A stretch of DNA of 64,000 nt from Bromus sterilis (lineage: Eukaryota; Streptophyta; Magnoliopsida; Poales; Poaceae), in contig OX465598.1 in NCBI GenBank assembly GCA_950022295.1, forward strand, positions 187,793,501-187,857,500, given 5' to 3'. Of the stretch, positions 12,475 to 25,078 are shown piece by piece. A program made the translations under genes and the position numbers. How positions within the stretch are numbered: position 1 is the stretch's first letter; every line of letters starts with the position of its first letter. The notes beneath the pieces are model-generated. The model was not told the origin of the DNA. It saw nothing but the letters and a program-made list of their open reading frames with translations, and did not search any database.

Positions 12475-14083
12475 TTGATACGTCCCAAATGTATCTATAA
12501 TTTCTGCTTGCTCCATGCATGATTTGTGTGACTTTGCCATGTTTTGCTTGAACTTTCATACACTTTTTTATCATATTTGGACTAACCTATTAACTCAGTG
12601 CACCCAGTTGCAAGTTCCTATTTTCTGCTGTTTTTGTATTTCAGGTTTTCCGGCCATTAAAAGTGCCAAGTAAATCCGAAAAATTATATAAAAAATCAGC
12701 GACCCGGAAGCTTCCCGAAGAACTAAAGTTGGAAGGGGGTGGATCCACCAGGGCCCCAGGAGGGTCCCTGGCGCGGCCCCACCCTAGGTCGCGCTAGGAG
12801 GCCTCTTGGCTGCCCTGTTGCCCCTCTCGGTGCCCCCTTTGGCCTATATTTAGCCCCCGTGACGGAGACCCCTAATATGGATCTGCTATTCCCGTTCTCC
12901 TCTCTGTTCCGCCGCCACCGTTTCAAGATCGGGGCTGCTAGGAGAAGCTGCCCCGTCACCCTGCCGGAAGGAGGAATCCCCTCCGGGAGACCATCCATCA
13001 CCATGGACGCCTCCCGGATGTCTTGTGAGTAGTCCTCCTTCGACCATGGGTCCATGACCTGTAGCTATGTGATGTTCTCCTATCCTCTTTGTGCTTCCAC
13101 TTTCGAGACCTCGTGAGCTGCCTCACATTATCGAGGCACCTTTGTCATTTTTGTGTTCCTATGCTAAGTTTGCTGGGATATGATGGATTATGAGATTATT
13201 TTTAGATTGTGATGAGTAATATATTTGGTTCTCTATTATATTTGTGTTCTTTAGTAAATTCTTGCATGTTCTCCGTTGCCGTATTTTACTTTGGCCAAGT
13301 GATTTTTTGAACCTCCAAGAGGGAGCGTTATGCTTGATTGTGGGCTCAGCCCCCTGATATCTAGCTTGAGTGACAAAAACATGAGACTAGGGGATGTGTT
13401 GTTGCCACCAGGGATAAAACAACGGTGCTTGTACTTGCGGGTGCAGGGATTGTTTACTTTACGCATAGTTCTTTTAATGCAGTTGTCTGTTGCTTTGAGT
13501 TTACACTCTGGGTGGGATTCACAACTTAATACCAGCGAGATTTTCTGGATAGATATCTCAAGGTGGATGATTTGTAGTAGATGCAGATGGATTTTGGTCT
13601 ACTTACCTTGGCGTACTGCCCATTGCTTTTGAGCCTCTTCCTTTCTTTTGTAGCATAGTTAGCATTGCGGTGCGTTTATAATCCTGTCAATTTACCAGCT
13701 GTGATTTGTTTACCTCGCTAGCACTTTTATCATCTTTTGGGAGAGAGACATCACTAGTGAATGTCATGGGATCCCGGTCCATATTTCCATCATTGTTTAC
13801 ACCTTCGATTTACTTTCAGTTCTTACTTTCGTTGCCACTATTATTATCTCTTGCGTTGATCCTTTGTAAACGGCAAGGCCGGAGGAATTGACAACTCCTC
13901 TCTACTCATTGGGAGCAAAGTTATTTGTGGTGTGTGCAGGTCCAGGCGAAGTTAGCAACCTCGGCGCCATTGTTCACCTTACCACCTTCTTGTATCTCTG
14001 CGAGTCCTACGGGAGACAAAGCCTATCCTCTACATAGGGTAAATTCTGCTTCTACGCTACATCTCAGCTTCCACTTGGGGTAA
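12475..14083 (+). repeat. LTR of family B, copy B1 (3' LTR)
   Basis: About 1.6 kb, from TTGATACGTCCC to CACTTGGGGTA. It matches the B copies at 16617-18213 and 23491-25078 throughout. Ends were set from the TSD of the second B element, so they are less certain here: similarity to the B2 flank continues weakly for about 20 bp beyond 14083. Termini are not canonical TG...CA. Short open frames inside (for example 13330-13632) are not supported as genes. Confidence 0.7.
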
Positions 14084-14120
14084 CCAACAAGAAGCGAGAG
14101 AAGTATCTTCCTTGCTAGCA

Positions 14121-14754
14121 TCACATATGCTCGCAGTACTCGAGGAAGGCCTGACTTATGAACTGGGTGCCATTGTCCGTTATGATCCGGTTAGGAACTA
14201 CGAAACGACACACCAGGCTTCTGATAAACTTGATGGTGGATTGCGCCGTGGTCTTGCGGACCGGCTCCACTTCTGGCCACTTGGTCAATTTGTCGATGGC
14301 GACATAGAGGAATTGATAACCTCCAGTAGCACGGGGGAATGGGCCCATAATATCCAATCCCCAGACCGCAAAGGGCCATGATAGAGGGATGGTTTGGAGA
14401 GCTTCTGCTAGTTGATGAACAACCTTGGCGTGGAATTGGAAGGCATCATAGGTGTTGACAAGGTCCATGGCGTTGTTCAAGGCGGTAGGCCAATAGAACC
14501 CTTGCCGGAAAGCTTTGCCGACCAGATCCCGGGAACCAATGTGGGAGCCGCATGTTCCTTCGTGGTCCGAACGGGAGCAACTTCTTTCCTTCATCTATGG
14601 GGATGCACAATAGCTTCACACCGTTGGGACGCCTGCGGTAAAGGGTCTCATCGAGTAGGAGGTACATCGATGATTGACGAGCGACCCGCTGGACGTCTTT
14701 CCTGTTGCTTGGTAGCTCTTCGTTCTTCATGTAGTTGCCGTTCATGCTGAGCAC
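14121..14754 (-). pseudogene. Tat-like gypsy integrase fragment (copy TatB)
   Basis: Two overlapping minus frames (14754-14446 and 14594-14121) together show the RNase H-integrase linker (NRKDVQRVARQSSMYLLLDE), a decayed zinc finger and the start of the integrase core (GLDIMGPFPRATGGY, then ITDNGTQF). The finger has lost its cysteines: the usual C-x-x-C appears as YDAF. The core is cut off after FLEYCEHM, before the catalytic Glu. Upstream on the same strand comes gag (14762-16135) with no protease, RT or RNase H between, so pol was internally deleted. The style fits the Tat (non-chromovirus) gypsy lineage. Confidence 0.8.
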
Positions 14755-14761
14755 TTCAGCG

Positions 14762-16135
14762 TCAAGACGTCCTCGCCCTCGTAACAGAACAGGAGAAGTC
14801 CCCGCGGTCTAGCTTGCCGCCACGGACGAAGACCTTCCACCCGTGCGACAAGAAGAGATCACCGGTGGTCGCTTGGTTGGTCTCCACCTTCACCACGTCG
14901 CCTCCGGAAACTTCGTCGTCGTGATGCGGCGTCCTTGGCTTGCCTTTTTTCTGGTAGCCGCCTCGGCCCCCGCGTTGGGAACCTCCGCCCCTATTAGCAT
15001 TCCTATCGGCGTCCTTCTCGGAATAGAAGGCTGCCATGTCTTCTTGGAGCTTGATGACAGAGCGGCACTCGGACAGGTCGTGTTTGTTGGTCTTGTGTAT
15101 CTTGCGGTATGGCGATGGGGTGGTGTCCGTGGCGACAAACACAATGTCAATGGAGGGTGGTTGCGGAGCGGCCCCGTTCCCCTCTCTGGTGAACACGGCT
15201 TGGTGTACGCGTTTACGGGCCCCGGGCTCGCCGAAATGATGGTTCTTTCCGGTAGGAGCTTGAGCCACAGGGTGTCTTCCGGCATCTCGATTAACTGGAA
15301 GGACCGCCTCTTCGATGCGGGCGACCTTGTCGGCCAGCTCGAACAGGGCATTGATCGTCTTAATGGACCCGGTACTCATCTTCTCCAGCATTCGCGGGTT
15401 CTTGACATTGGCAATAAAGGTGGCGATGATTGCGGACTGATGCGCGTTAGGGATGCAATGTTGCATCTGGGTGAATCTTTGGAAAAACTTCCGGAGAGGT
15501 TCGCCGTCCTTCTACACTACTCGGCATAAGTCACTGACGATTTTTGGAGGTTGGACTCCTCCGGTAGATGCGCCGACAAACTTTTCGCAAAGTTCCGTCC
15601 ACGAGCTGATGGAGTTGACTGGGAGATGCATCATCCACTGCCGAACATTGTCCTTGAGCTTCATGGGGAAGTAGTTGGCCTTCGCTTTGTCGTCTCCCCC
15701 CACGATCTCCACAACAGTGTTGTACATACACATGATCTCTCCGGGGTTTGTCTTTCCATCATATAGTAGTGGGCCATCTATATGGAACTCCTTGGGACAC
15801 TGGACACTGCGGGTATCTTGGGTGAAGTCTCCGCACAAGGTGTTGTAGTTGCTTTCACTGGAATGGATCCCATCCCAGACAGCATCGATGGGAGGAACCC
15901 GGGCGTCAGAAGACTGTCGAGTTTCTTTCTGCCTAACGATGGTGGTTCGAGCGTCTTCGTGGCGACGATCCTCCTGGCGAGTATGCTGATCCGGCGATCC
16001 ACGGTGCCCGGATGATGCCACAAAAGCTGCACCAGGAGATCTGGCCCATCGAGGAGCAGTCTGGCGAATGGCGGGGTCGCGGCAGCGCTCATCTTGGGGA
16101 TGGTTTTGTTGACACCCATGCTGGGGGGAGTGCAC
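14762..16135 (-). pseudogene. Tat-like gypsy gag remnant (copy TatB)
   Basis: Two consecutive minus frames, 16135-15512 and 15466-14762, separated by a stop. The first contains the capsid-like stretch PKEFHIDGPLLYDGKTNPGE followed by a Trp-rich helical region (NVRQWMMHLPVNSISSWTEL), typical of plant retrotransposon gag. The second continues with an Arg/Gly-rich low-complexity region (GGGSQRGGRGGYQKKGK). The usual CCHC zinc knuckle is not recognisable; a HDLSECRSVIKLQ stretch sits where related Gag proteins have a knuckle-like segment. Non-functional because of the interruption and the missing pol. Confidence 0.75.
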
Positions 16136-16139
16136 AGTG

Positions 16140-16611
16140 TTACTTTCGTAATCGGAACCCCCTCCCCGATAAGGGCCTTCTCACTTCTCCTGGACAGTAG
16201 CCGACGTAGGACAAGGTCGCCTTCCTAAAGTTCTCGGGAGCGGACGTGGCGGCTGTACTAGCGGCGTAGTCCTTGCTGGTACCGCGCAGCGCGTGTAGCA
16301 GCCCGAGTACGTACTTCCTCGACGACAACGACATCTCTTTGTTGGAGTTTTTGCTATTCGGCTTCATCGGAGGCGCGATCTCGAGGAGATCCGTATCAGA
16401 GTTCTGTGGGGAGCACCGCCTCCGCTCCGTAAACGACTGTGAAGAGCGTCTCATTTGTTGCTCCATTGGGTGTGGTCCTAATTGACTATAGAAGAGCTGG
16501 GAGTTCATCCACCCACCGCTTTCCACACTTTTCGAGTCGCTGGATGGTACGGGTCCGGAGACCTCAGAGTACTTCCGACTTGGTGGTACGGTGAGGATCT
16601 CTCACTCCTCG
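16140..16611 (-). pseudogene. Tat-like integrase C-terminal fragment (copy TatA)
   Basis: Minus-strand sequence, frameshifted, that reads in pieces as the segment after the gypsy integrase core (a PNGATNETLF...VYGAEAVLP type motif, about 16390-16460). It lies on the far side of element B from the integrase core at 25079-25316, on the same strand. The best explanation is one integrase gene split by insertion of B. The short join to gag at 16135 is unexplained. Confidence 0.6.
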
Positions 16612-16616
16612 TTGGT

Positions 16617-18213
16617 TACCCCAAGTGGAAGGTGAGATGTAGCATAGCAGCAAATTTCCCCTATGTAGAGGATAGGTTTTTTCTCCTGTAGGACTCGCAG
16701 AAATACAAGAAGATGGTAAAGTGAGCAATGGCGCCGAGGTTGCTAACTTCACCTGGACCTGCACACAGATACAGATAACTTTTCTCCCAACGAGTACAGA
16801 GGAGTTGTCAATTCCTCTGGCCTTGCTGTTTACAAAGGATTAATGCAAAAGATAATGACAGTGATAGCAACTGAAAAGTAAACTAAGGATGTAAATAGTG
16901 ATATGAAGATGGACCGGAGTCCCGTGATTTTCACTAGTGATGTCTCTCTCCCAAAAGACGATAAAAGTGCTAGCGAGGTAAACAAATCACAGCTGGGCAA
17001 TTGACAGGATTATGAAGGCACCGCAATGCTAACTATGCTGCAAAGAAAGGAAGGGCTCAAAAGCAATGGGCGGTACGCCAAGGTAAGTAGACCGAAATCC
17101 ATCTGCATCTACTACGAATCATCCACCTTGAGATATCTATCTGGAACATCTCGCTCGTATTAAGTTGCGAATCCCACCCAAAGTGTAAATCCAAAGCAAC
17201 AGACAACTGCATTAAAAGAACTTTGCGTAAAGTAAGCAATCCTTGCATCCGCGGATACAAGCACCGTTGTTTTATCCCTGGTGGCAACAACACATCCCCT
17301 AGTCTCATGTTTCCGTCACTCAAGCTAGACATAAGGGGCTGAACCCGCAATCAAGCATAACGCTCCCTCTTGGAGTTGCAACAAATCACTTGGCCAAAGT
17401 AAAATACGGCAACGGAGAACATGCAATATATTTACTCAAGAACAAAATATAAAAGATAAGAACCAAATATATTACTCATCACAATCTGAACATACCCAAC
17501 AAACTCAGCATAGGAACGGCAGAAAATTACAAAGGTGCCTCGATCATGTGAGGCAGCTCACGAGGTCTCGAAAGTGGAGGCACAAAGAGGAGAGAGATAA
17601 ATCACATAACTACTGGTCACGGACCCATGGTCCAAGGGGAACTACTCACGGGAAATACGGGAGGCGTCCATGGCTATGGATGGTCTCCCGGAGGTGGTAG
17701 CTTCTCCAGGCAGGGTGCCGGAGCAGCTTCTCCAGGCAGCCCCGATCTAGAAACGGCGGTGGCGGCGGTACGGAGGCGAGATCGCGAAAAAGGGATTTGT
17801 CTTAGCGGTTTCCGTCACGGGGGGTAAATATAGGCGAAGGGATGCACCGAGAGGGGGCACAGGGCAGCCAGGAGGCCCGCTGGCGCGGTCTAGGGTGGGG
17901 CCGCGCCAGGGACCCTTCTGGAGTCCCTGTGGTGGCCCCCCTTCCCTCCTTTGGTGTTTCCGGAAGCTTCCGTGTCGCTGATTTTTTATCTGATTTTTCC
18001 GTATTTTTTGGAGCACTTTTAAAGGCCGGAAAACCTGAAATACAAAAATAGTAGAAAACAACAAAAAACAGCAACTGGCAGCTGGCTGCACTGGGTTAAT
18101 AGATTAGTCCAAATATGCTCAAAAGTGTATGAAAGTTCAAGCAAATAATGGCAAAATAACACAAAACATGCATGGAGCAAGCAGAAATTATAGATACGTT
18201 TGGGACGTATCAA
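16617..18213 (-). repeat. LTR of family B, copy B2 (3' LTR)
   Basis: About 1597 bp, homologous along its length to B1 and B3. It is preceded on the minus strand by the tract CTTGGGGATG at 18214-18223. Confidence 0.75.
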
Positions 18214-18367
18214 CATCCCCAAGCTTAATTCCTTCATGTCCTCGAGTAGGTAAATGATAACAAGCATAATTTCTGTGGTGACATGCCACACAACCATATA
18301 AGGACTTTTAAGGAAAGCAATCAAAGCATGCAATTCAATTCAAGTCTTAACAAGCAAGAGGCTATAT
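18214..18367 (-). other. Residual internal region of element B with polypurine tract
   Basis: Matches 12320-12474 in reverse. The right end, TATAT (18363-18367), is the likely target site of CRM2; its partner copy is lost with the CRM2 5' end. Confidence 0.65.
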
Positions 18368-19283
18368 TGATAGAGGCGAAGGTGTCCCGATGTTTCGATG
18401 AGATGGTGGAGATCGATTTTGGTGGAGTAGACTTTCACGACTCGACTACGAACGTGCGAAGACGTTGCGCCTTAGCAATCGCTAAACCAACTCCGAGAGG
18501 TTATTGATCCCGCGGATGCACGATCAACCTGACCACGAAGGTCAATTCCTGCAAGCAATCGAAGAACAAGCAAGAACTAAGAATTGCAATCTGGATATGG
18601 CGAATATAAGATGAAAGATTAACAGAAGTTGGGGTTCCAATGCGGTCTTGGCCTGGTCGGACGACACAAACGAAGAACTCGAAGTTGCGGCTATGGCTAA
18701 CTTAAATCTAATTAAAACCCAAGTCTAAACGACGCCCTAAGGGCTGTATATATGGGGGGACAGAGGGGATTTTCGTGACCCCTTGGAGGTGGGGTCCGAA
18801 AACAACCCTAACTTGGTTTCCCCACACATACGGACTCTAAAAACAGCCTATAATGTGGTATTTCGAAATTACATGGGCCTAGCCCAATATTGAGGTGACG
18901 CAGCACCTATAATTGCTCTTGGACGAAAATAATGAAGTGGCATCTCGTGTATTCCATCCAAGCCTTCATGCATGCCTTATGGTGGCTTCAACGTGCGAAA
19001 ATCCCCACTGGAAGCTCCACTGTACTTTCCCCCGCGCGCACCTTCTTCTCCATTCTTGATCCCGCTCCAATGACCATCCTTCTTGTCCATGCTAGGTCCT
19101 TCATTCATAAGCAAAACAAAAGTATCTAATTTAGGCAGCATCATATGTTCATGAACAATAGAAGGATTCGCAAGAAACGAAAGTACCTGATAATTTAGTT
19201 GACGTGCACGTGCTCTAGTAACTGGTCCAGTATGTGTAGTTGGTGAGGGTATGGGTGTAACATTAGTAGGGATGTCCTCATCA
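18368..19283 (-). repeat. CRM2 3' LTR
   Basis: 916 bp with the standard termini in reverse (TGATAGAGGCG... to ...GTCCTCATCA). It carries the tail-coding part of gag-pol, which stops at 18977. The polypurine tract lies at 19284-19295. Confidence 0.92.
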
Positions 19284-22200
19284 TCCTCCCCTTCTTGAAT
19301 TGAAGTCGTCCTCGACGGAAGCTCATCATCTTCTCCCAAATAAGGTTTCAAATCTGCAATGTTAAATGTGGGACTAACCCCAAAATCTGCAGGTAGCTCA
19401 AGTTTATATGCATTATCATTAATTTTCTGTAAAACCTTAAAGGGACCATCAGCTCGTGGCATTAACTTAGACTTGCGCAAATCAGGAAACCTATCTTTTC
19501 GTAGATGTAACCAAACAAGATCTCCTGGTTCAAAAACAACATGCTTTCGACCCCTATCACCAGCAAGCTTGTATCTAGCATTCATGCGCTCAATGTTTTC
19601 TTTAGTTAACTCATGCATTTTTAATATCAATTCAGCACGTTGCTTAGCATCAAAATTCACCTTCTCCGAAGATGGAAGAGGTAGCAAATCAATAGGTGCA
19701 CGAGGTAGAAAACCATAAACAATCTCAAAAGGGCACATTTTAGTGGTAGAATGCACTGAACGATTATAAGCAAATTCAATATGAGGTAAACATTCTTCCC
19801 ACAGTTTCAATTTACTTTTTAAAACAGCCCTAAGCATAGTAGACAATGTCCTATTGACCACTTCAGTTTGTCCATCAGTTTGGGGATGACATGTAGTACT
19901 AAAAAGTAGTTTAGTCCCCAACTTAGCCCATAAGCATCTCCAAAAATGGCTAAGAAACTTAGTATCACGATCCGAGACAATAGTATTGGGCACACCATGT
20001 AAACGAATAATCTCTCCAAAGAATAAATCAGCAACATTAGCAGCATCATCGCTTTTATGACATGGTATAAAATGTGCCATCTTAGAAAATCTATCCACGA
20101 CAACAAATATGCTATCCCTCCCCTTCTTTGTTCGAGGCAAGCCTAAAACAAAGTCCATGGATATGTCCTCCCACGGAACACTAGGTACAGGTAAAGGCAT
20201 GTATAAACCATGAGGATTGAGTCGTGACTTAGCTTTTTGACATGTAGTGCAGCGAGCAACAAAACGCTCAACATCCCGTCTCATCTTTGGCCAAAAGAAA
20301 TGTGTAGCAAGTACGTCCTCCGTCTTTTTCACGCCAAAATGTCCCATTAATCCTCCTCCATGCGCCTCCTGCAACAACAAAAGACGAATAGAGCTAGCTG
20401 GAATGCATAGCTTGTTAGAACGGAACACAAATCCATCATTAAGCACAAACTTGTTCCATGTTCTACCCTCTCTACAATTCTGCAATACATCTTTAAATTC
20501 CGCATCATTTGCATATTGTTCTTTGATTGTCTCTAAACCGAATATCTTGAAGTCAAGTTGTGAAAGCATAGTATAACGACGAGACAAAGCATCAGCAATA
20601 ATATTATCTTTCCCCTTCTTGTGTTTAATGACATAAGGGAAAGTCTCAATAAATTCAACCCACTTAGCATGTCTACGATTAAGTTTTGCTTGACTTCTTA
20701 TGTGTTTCAAAGATTCATGATCAGAATGTATAACAAATTCTTTGGGCCATAAATAATGTTGCCAAGTTTCTAATGTCCGAACAAGAGCATATAATTCCTT
20801 ATCATAAGTAGAATAGTTCAGACTAGGCCCACTTAATTTTTCAGAAAAGTATGCAACAGGTTTAGCATCTTGTAATAACACACCTCCCAAACCAATCCCA
20901 CTAGCATCGCATTCAAGCTCAAAAGTCTTATTAAAATCAGGAAGTTGGAGCAAAGGAGCATGTGTTAACTTATCTTTCAATACCGTGAAAGCTTCTTCCT
21001 GTGCGGTACCCCAAGTAAAAGGCACATCCTTGCGTGTAAGCTCATTGAGAGGGGCAGCAATGGTGCTGAAATCTCTCACAAAACGCCTATAGAATCCAGC
21101 GAGGCCAAGAAAACTCCTCACTTGTGTGACCGTTTTGGGCTGCGGCCAACTCTCAATCGCCTCGATCTTGGCTTTATCAACTTCAATACCCTGTGGAGTA
21201 ACAACATAGCCAAGAAACGATACTCGGTCGGTGCAAAAGGTGCACTTCCCAAGGTTACCAAATAAACGTGCATTACGTAGAGCAATAAAAACAGCACGTA
21301 AATGATCCAAATGTTCCTCCAAAGATTTGCTATAAATCAGTATATCATCAAAATAGACTACCACAAATCGTCCAATGAAAGCACGTAAAACCTCGTTCAT
21401 TAATCTCATGAAAGTGCTAGGTGCATTAGTTAACCCAAAAGGCATGACTAACCACTCATATAATCCAAACTTAGTTTTAAAAGCCGTTTTCCATTCATCT
21501 CCTAATTTCATGCGAATTTGATGGTATCCACTACGCAAATCAACTTTGGAAAACATGGTAGAGCCACTTAATTCATCAAGCATATCATCTAACCTAGGAA
21601 TAGGATGACGATAACGAATAGTAATATTATTAATGGCTCGACAATCAACACACATACGCCATGTTCCATCCTTTTTAGGCACTAATATAACAGGAACAGC
21701 ACAAGGACTAAGGGACTCACGTATGTAACCTTTGTCGAGTAGCTCTTGTACTTGACGCTGAATCTCCTTCGTCTCCTCCGGATTGGTACGGTATGGCGCA
21801 CGGTTGGGCAATGAAGCACCGGGAATTAAGTCAATCTGATGCTCAATCCCTCGAATAGGTGGTAATCCCGGTGGTACGTCTTGTGGAAAGACGTCAATAA
21901 ACTCCTGCAAAAGGTCAGTGACAACAGGAGGCAAAGAAGGAGGCAATTCCTCAAATGAAAACAAAGCTTCTTTGCACACAAAAGCATAGCACACATATTG
22001 ACTAACATCCAAATCTGAAATATCAACCTTAGTAGCAAGCAAAGTTGGACTAGTCAATTTAATTTCATTAGAAACAGCAGAAGAAGATTTGCTATTAGTC
22101 TTATGTTGGTGCTCAAATTCTTTGGCTGCTATCTCATTCTCACTCTTATTTTTTTCCTGTTTTGCTTTACTAGCTCTAGCAAGATCATCTTTCACAATTT

Positions 22201-23490
22201 GTTCAGGAGACATAGGAAGTAAAGCAATATTTTTATCCTGATGAACTAGAGTAAACTGATTTGTCCTACCATGGTGTACAACATTCCTATCAAATTGCCA
22301 TGGTCTACCAAGTAAAAGAGAGCATGCTTGCATGGGTACCACATCACAATCAACATAATCAGCATATGCAGCAATGCTAAAGTGCACACGAACAGAACGC
22401 GTTACCTTAATCTTACCACTATTGTTAAACCACTGAATATAGTACGGATGGGGGTGTGGTCTTGTGGTGAGAGATAGCTTCTCCACCAACTCCATGCTAG
22501 CCAAGTTGTTGCAACTCCCTCCGTCAATGATGATGCGAACCGAACGTTCTTTCACCACTCCCTTTGTGTGGAACAAATTATGCCTCTGGTTTTGCTCGGC
22601 CTTCGTTACCTGCACACTTAATACACGTTGAGCAACCAAACTAGCATATTTATCTGCATCATCAGGAGTCATATACTCGATATCATGAGCATCATCATGG
22701 GCACCCTGTTCCTCATGAGCAATGAGAACTAGAGTTTCCTCATCATAGTCACTCGCTGACTCATACCCACCATCCGCCGTAATAGTCATCACACGCTTGG
22801 AGGGACAGTCTTTTGCGAAGTGACCTCCACCTTGGCACCTGCGACATTTAATATCACGATCTCGTGTTTGCCCTGTGGACGCCATGGATGAAGAAGAACT
22901 CGCCGCTGGACCACTCTGTGCACCCTTGAATGGTGGTGCTGGCTGTTTTGGTGGCTCCCTGTAAGAATGAGCGGCTGAAGTAGATGGTGGCGCAGCAGGA
23001 CGTGTGGATGTAGAAGCTCCACGCGATGTCCATGATGTATTTCGTCCTGCAGAAAAGTTAGGTCTCGTAGCGGCCTGTCGATCCTGCACTTCACGTTCAG
23101 CTTTACAAGCAAGATGAAACAAACGAGTGATAGTAGCAAAGTCCTTGTATTCTAGAATAGTTTGTATCTCCCTGTTTAAGCCACCCATAAAACGTGCAAG
23201 CATAGCTTCATTATCCTCTACTAGGCCACATCTAATCAATCCAGTTTGTAATTCTTGATAATATTCCTCTACAGAATTTTTTCCTTGTCTCAAACGCTGT
23301 AATTTTTGTAACAATTCACGTTGATAATAAGGAGGAACCCAGCGAGTACGCATAGCATCTTTTAAATCAGCCCAAGTATTTGGAATATTATTAGCATGCA
23401 ATCTACAATGTTCAGACCACCAAATAGATGCAAAGCCCGTGAATTCACAAACAGCAGCAGTAACACGTCTATTCTCAGGATATTGTAAAC
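18977..23490 (-). pseudogene. gag-pol: CRM2 gag-pol, N-terminally truncated but otherwise open
   Basis: From CLQYPENRR in mid-Gag to the stop inside the LTR the frame is uninterrupted: zinc knuckle CRRCQGGGHFAKDC, protease DGGS, RT YFDD, RNase H DASG, integrase HHCC and D-D-E residues, and the LTR-coded tail ending RTLKPP. The open frame continues upstream to 23608 through B-LTR sequence, but that extension is chance read-through, not Gag. Residues match the intact copy at 42388-47469 closely, so the truncation is recent or the sequence has had little time to decay. Confidence 0.9.
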
Positions 23491-25078
23491 AGATGTAGCA
23501 TAGCAGCAAATTTTCCCTATGTAGAGGATAGGGTTTGTCTCCCGTAGGACTCGCAGAGATACAAGAAGGTGGTAATGTGAGCAATGGCGCCGAGGTTGCT
23601 AACTTCACCTAGACCTGCACACAGATACAGATAACTTTGCTCCCAACGAGTACAGAGGAGTTGTCAATTCCTCCGGCCTTGCTGTTTACAAAGGATTAAC
23701 GCAAAAGATAATGATAGTGATAGCAACTGAAAAGTAAACTAAGGATGTAAACAGTGATATGAAGATGGACCGGGGTCCCGTGATTTTCACTAGTGATGTC
23801 TCTCTCCCAAAAGACGATAAAATTACTAGCGAGGTAAATAAATCACAGCTGGGCAATTGACAGGATTATGAAGGCACCACAATGCTTACTATGCTGCAAA
23901 GAAAGGCAGGGCTCAAAAGCAATGGGCAGTACGCCAAGGTAAGTAGACCGAAATCCATCTGCATCTACTACGAATCATCCACCTTGAGATATCTATCTGG
24001 AACATCTCGCTCGTATTAAGTTGCGAATCCCACCCAAAGTGTAAATCCAAAGAAACAGACAACTGCATTAAAAGAACTTTGCGTAAAGTAAGCAATCCTT
24101 GCATCCGCGGATACAAGCACCGTTGTTTTATCCCTGGTGGCAACAGCACATCCCCTAGTCTCATGTTTCTGTCACTCAAGCTAGACATCAAGGGGCTGAA
24201 CCCAGAATCAAGCATAACGCTCCCTCTTGGAGTTGCAACAAATCACTTGGCCAAAGTAAAATACGGCAACGGAGAACATGCAAGAATTTACTCAAGGACA
24301 AAATATAAAAGAGAAGAACCAAATATATTACTCATCACAATCTGAACATATTCTCATAATCCATCAAATCCTACCAAACTCAGCATAGCAACGACAGAAA
24401 ATTACAAAGGTGCCTCGATCATGTGAGGCAGCTCACGAGGTCTCGAAAGTGGAGGCACAAAGAGGGGAGAGATAGATCACATAGCTACTGGTCACGGACC
24501 CATGGTCCAAGGGGAACTACTCACGGTACATATAGAAGGCGTCCATGGCTATGGATGGTCTCCCGGAGGTGGTAGCTTCTCCCGGTAGGGTGCAGGAGCA
24601 GCTTCTCCAGGCAGCCCCGATCTAGAAAAGGCGGTGGCGGCGGTACAGAGGCGAGATCACGAAAAAGGGATTCGTCTTAGGGGTTTCCGTCACGGGGGGT
24701 AAATATAGGCGAAAGGGGGCACCGAGAGGGGCCACAGGGCAGCCAGGAGGCCCCCTGGCGAGGCCTAGGGTGGGGCCGCGCCAGGGACCCTTCTGGAGTT
24801 CCTGTGGTGGCCCCCTTCCCTCCTTTGGTGTTTCCGGAAGCTTCCGTGTCGCTGATTTTTTATCTGATTTTTCTGGATTTTTTGGAGCACTTTTAATGGC
24901 CGGAAAACCTGAAATACAAAAACTGCAGAAAACAACAACTGGCAGCTGGGTGCACTTGGTTAATAGAGTAGTCCAAATATGCTCAAAAGTGTATGAAAGT
25001 TCAAGAAAATCATGGCAAAGTCACACAAACACATGCATGGAGCAAGCATAAATTATAGATACGTTTGGGACGTATCAA
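23491..25078 (-). repeat. LTR of family B, copy B3 (5' LTR, slightly truncated)
   Basis: About 1588 bp. Compared with B1 and B2 it lacks roughly the last 26 bases (the segment ending CACTTGGGGTA), which were removed at the junction with CRM2. Its outer end TTGATACG abuts the TSD TTGGT. Confidence 0.78.

Larger units (their letters stand above)
1..14083 (+). mobile_element. Element B1, 3' part (long-LTR Ty3/gypsy, interrupted by C1)
   Basis: The pieces 1-68 and 11947-14083 belong to one element once the C1 solo LTR (69-11946) and one TSD copy (TCTCT at 64-68 and 11947-11951) are removed. What remains is an internal 3' region, a polypurine tract and one LTR; the 5' LTR and any coding region lie left of the window. 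The closing internal stretch (GAGGACGAGCAGGAATTAAG followed by CTTGGGGATG) resembles the 3' end of Athila-like gypsy elements common in Triticeae. Lineage is inferred from this alone, since no protein domain of this copy is visible. Confidence 0.7.
18368..23490 (-). mobile_element. CRM2: 5'-truncated CRM-type element
   Basis: A 3' LTR (18368-19283) and most of gag-pol in minus orientation. Homology stops at 23490, inside Gag, and B-LTR sequence begins at once. The missing part is the Gag N-terminus (about 200 residues), leader and 5' LTR. With no 5' promoter this copy cannot transpose on its own. Confidence 0.9.
16617..25078 (-). mobile_element. Element B2/B3: B-family element with an eroded interior
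   Basis: In minus orientation the 5' LTR is 25078-23491 and the 3' LTR 18213-16617. The pair is flanked by TTGGT on both sides (16612-16616 and 25079-25083), a 5-bp TSD. It sits within a Tat-like integrase gene, whose core lies right of it and whose C-terminus lies left. Only about 150 bp of its own interior survives (18214-18367); the rest was replaced or lost when CRM2 entered and the CRM2/B3 junction at 23490/23491 was deleted. The lineage is probably Athila-like, from the polypurine tract context. Confidence 0.72.

Noticed and set aside
14084..14120. Extension of the B1 LTR to about 14110
   Set aside because: The partial match to the B2 flank is short and imperfect, and the TSD of the B2/B3 element argues for an end at the GGGGTA; left as an open boundary question.
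19359..19718. Antisense ORFs repeated within gag-pol (also 42770-43129, 9606-9965, 20247-20576, 43658-43987)
   Set aside because: Shadow frames of the conserved pol sequence; recurrence follows from recurrence of the element.
23491..23608. N-terminal extension of the CRM2 ORF
   Set aside because: The residues before CLQYPENRR come from B-LTR sequence, not Gag; the intact copy has different sequence there.
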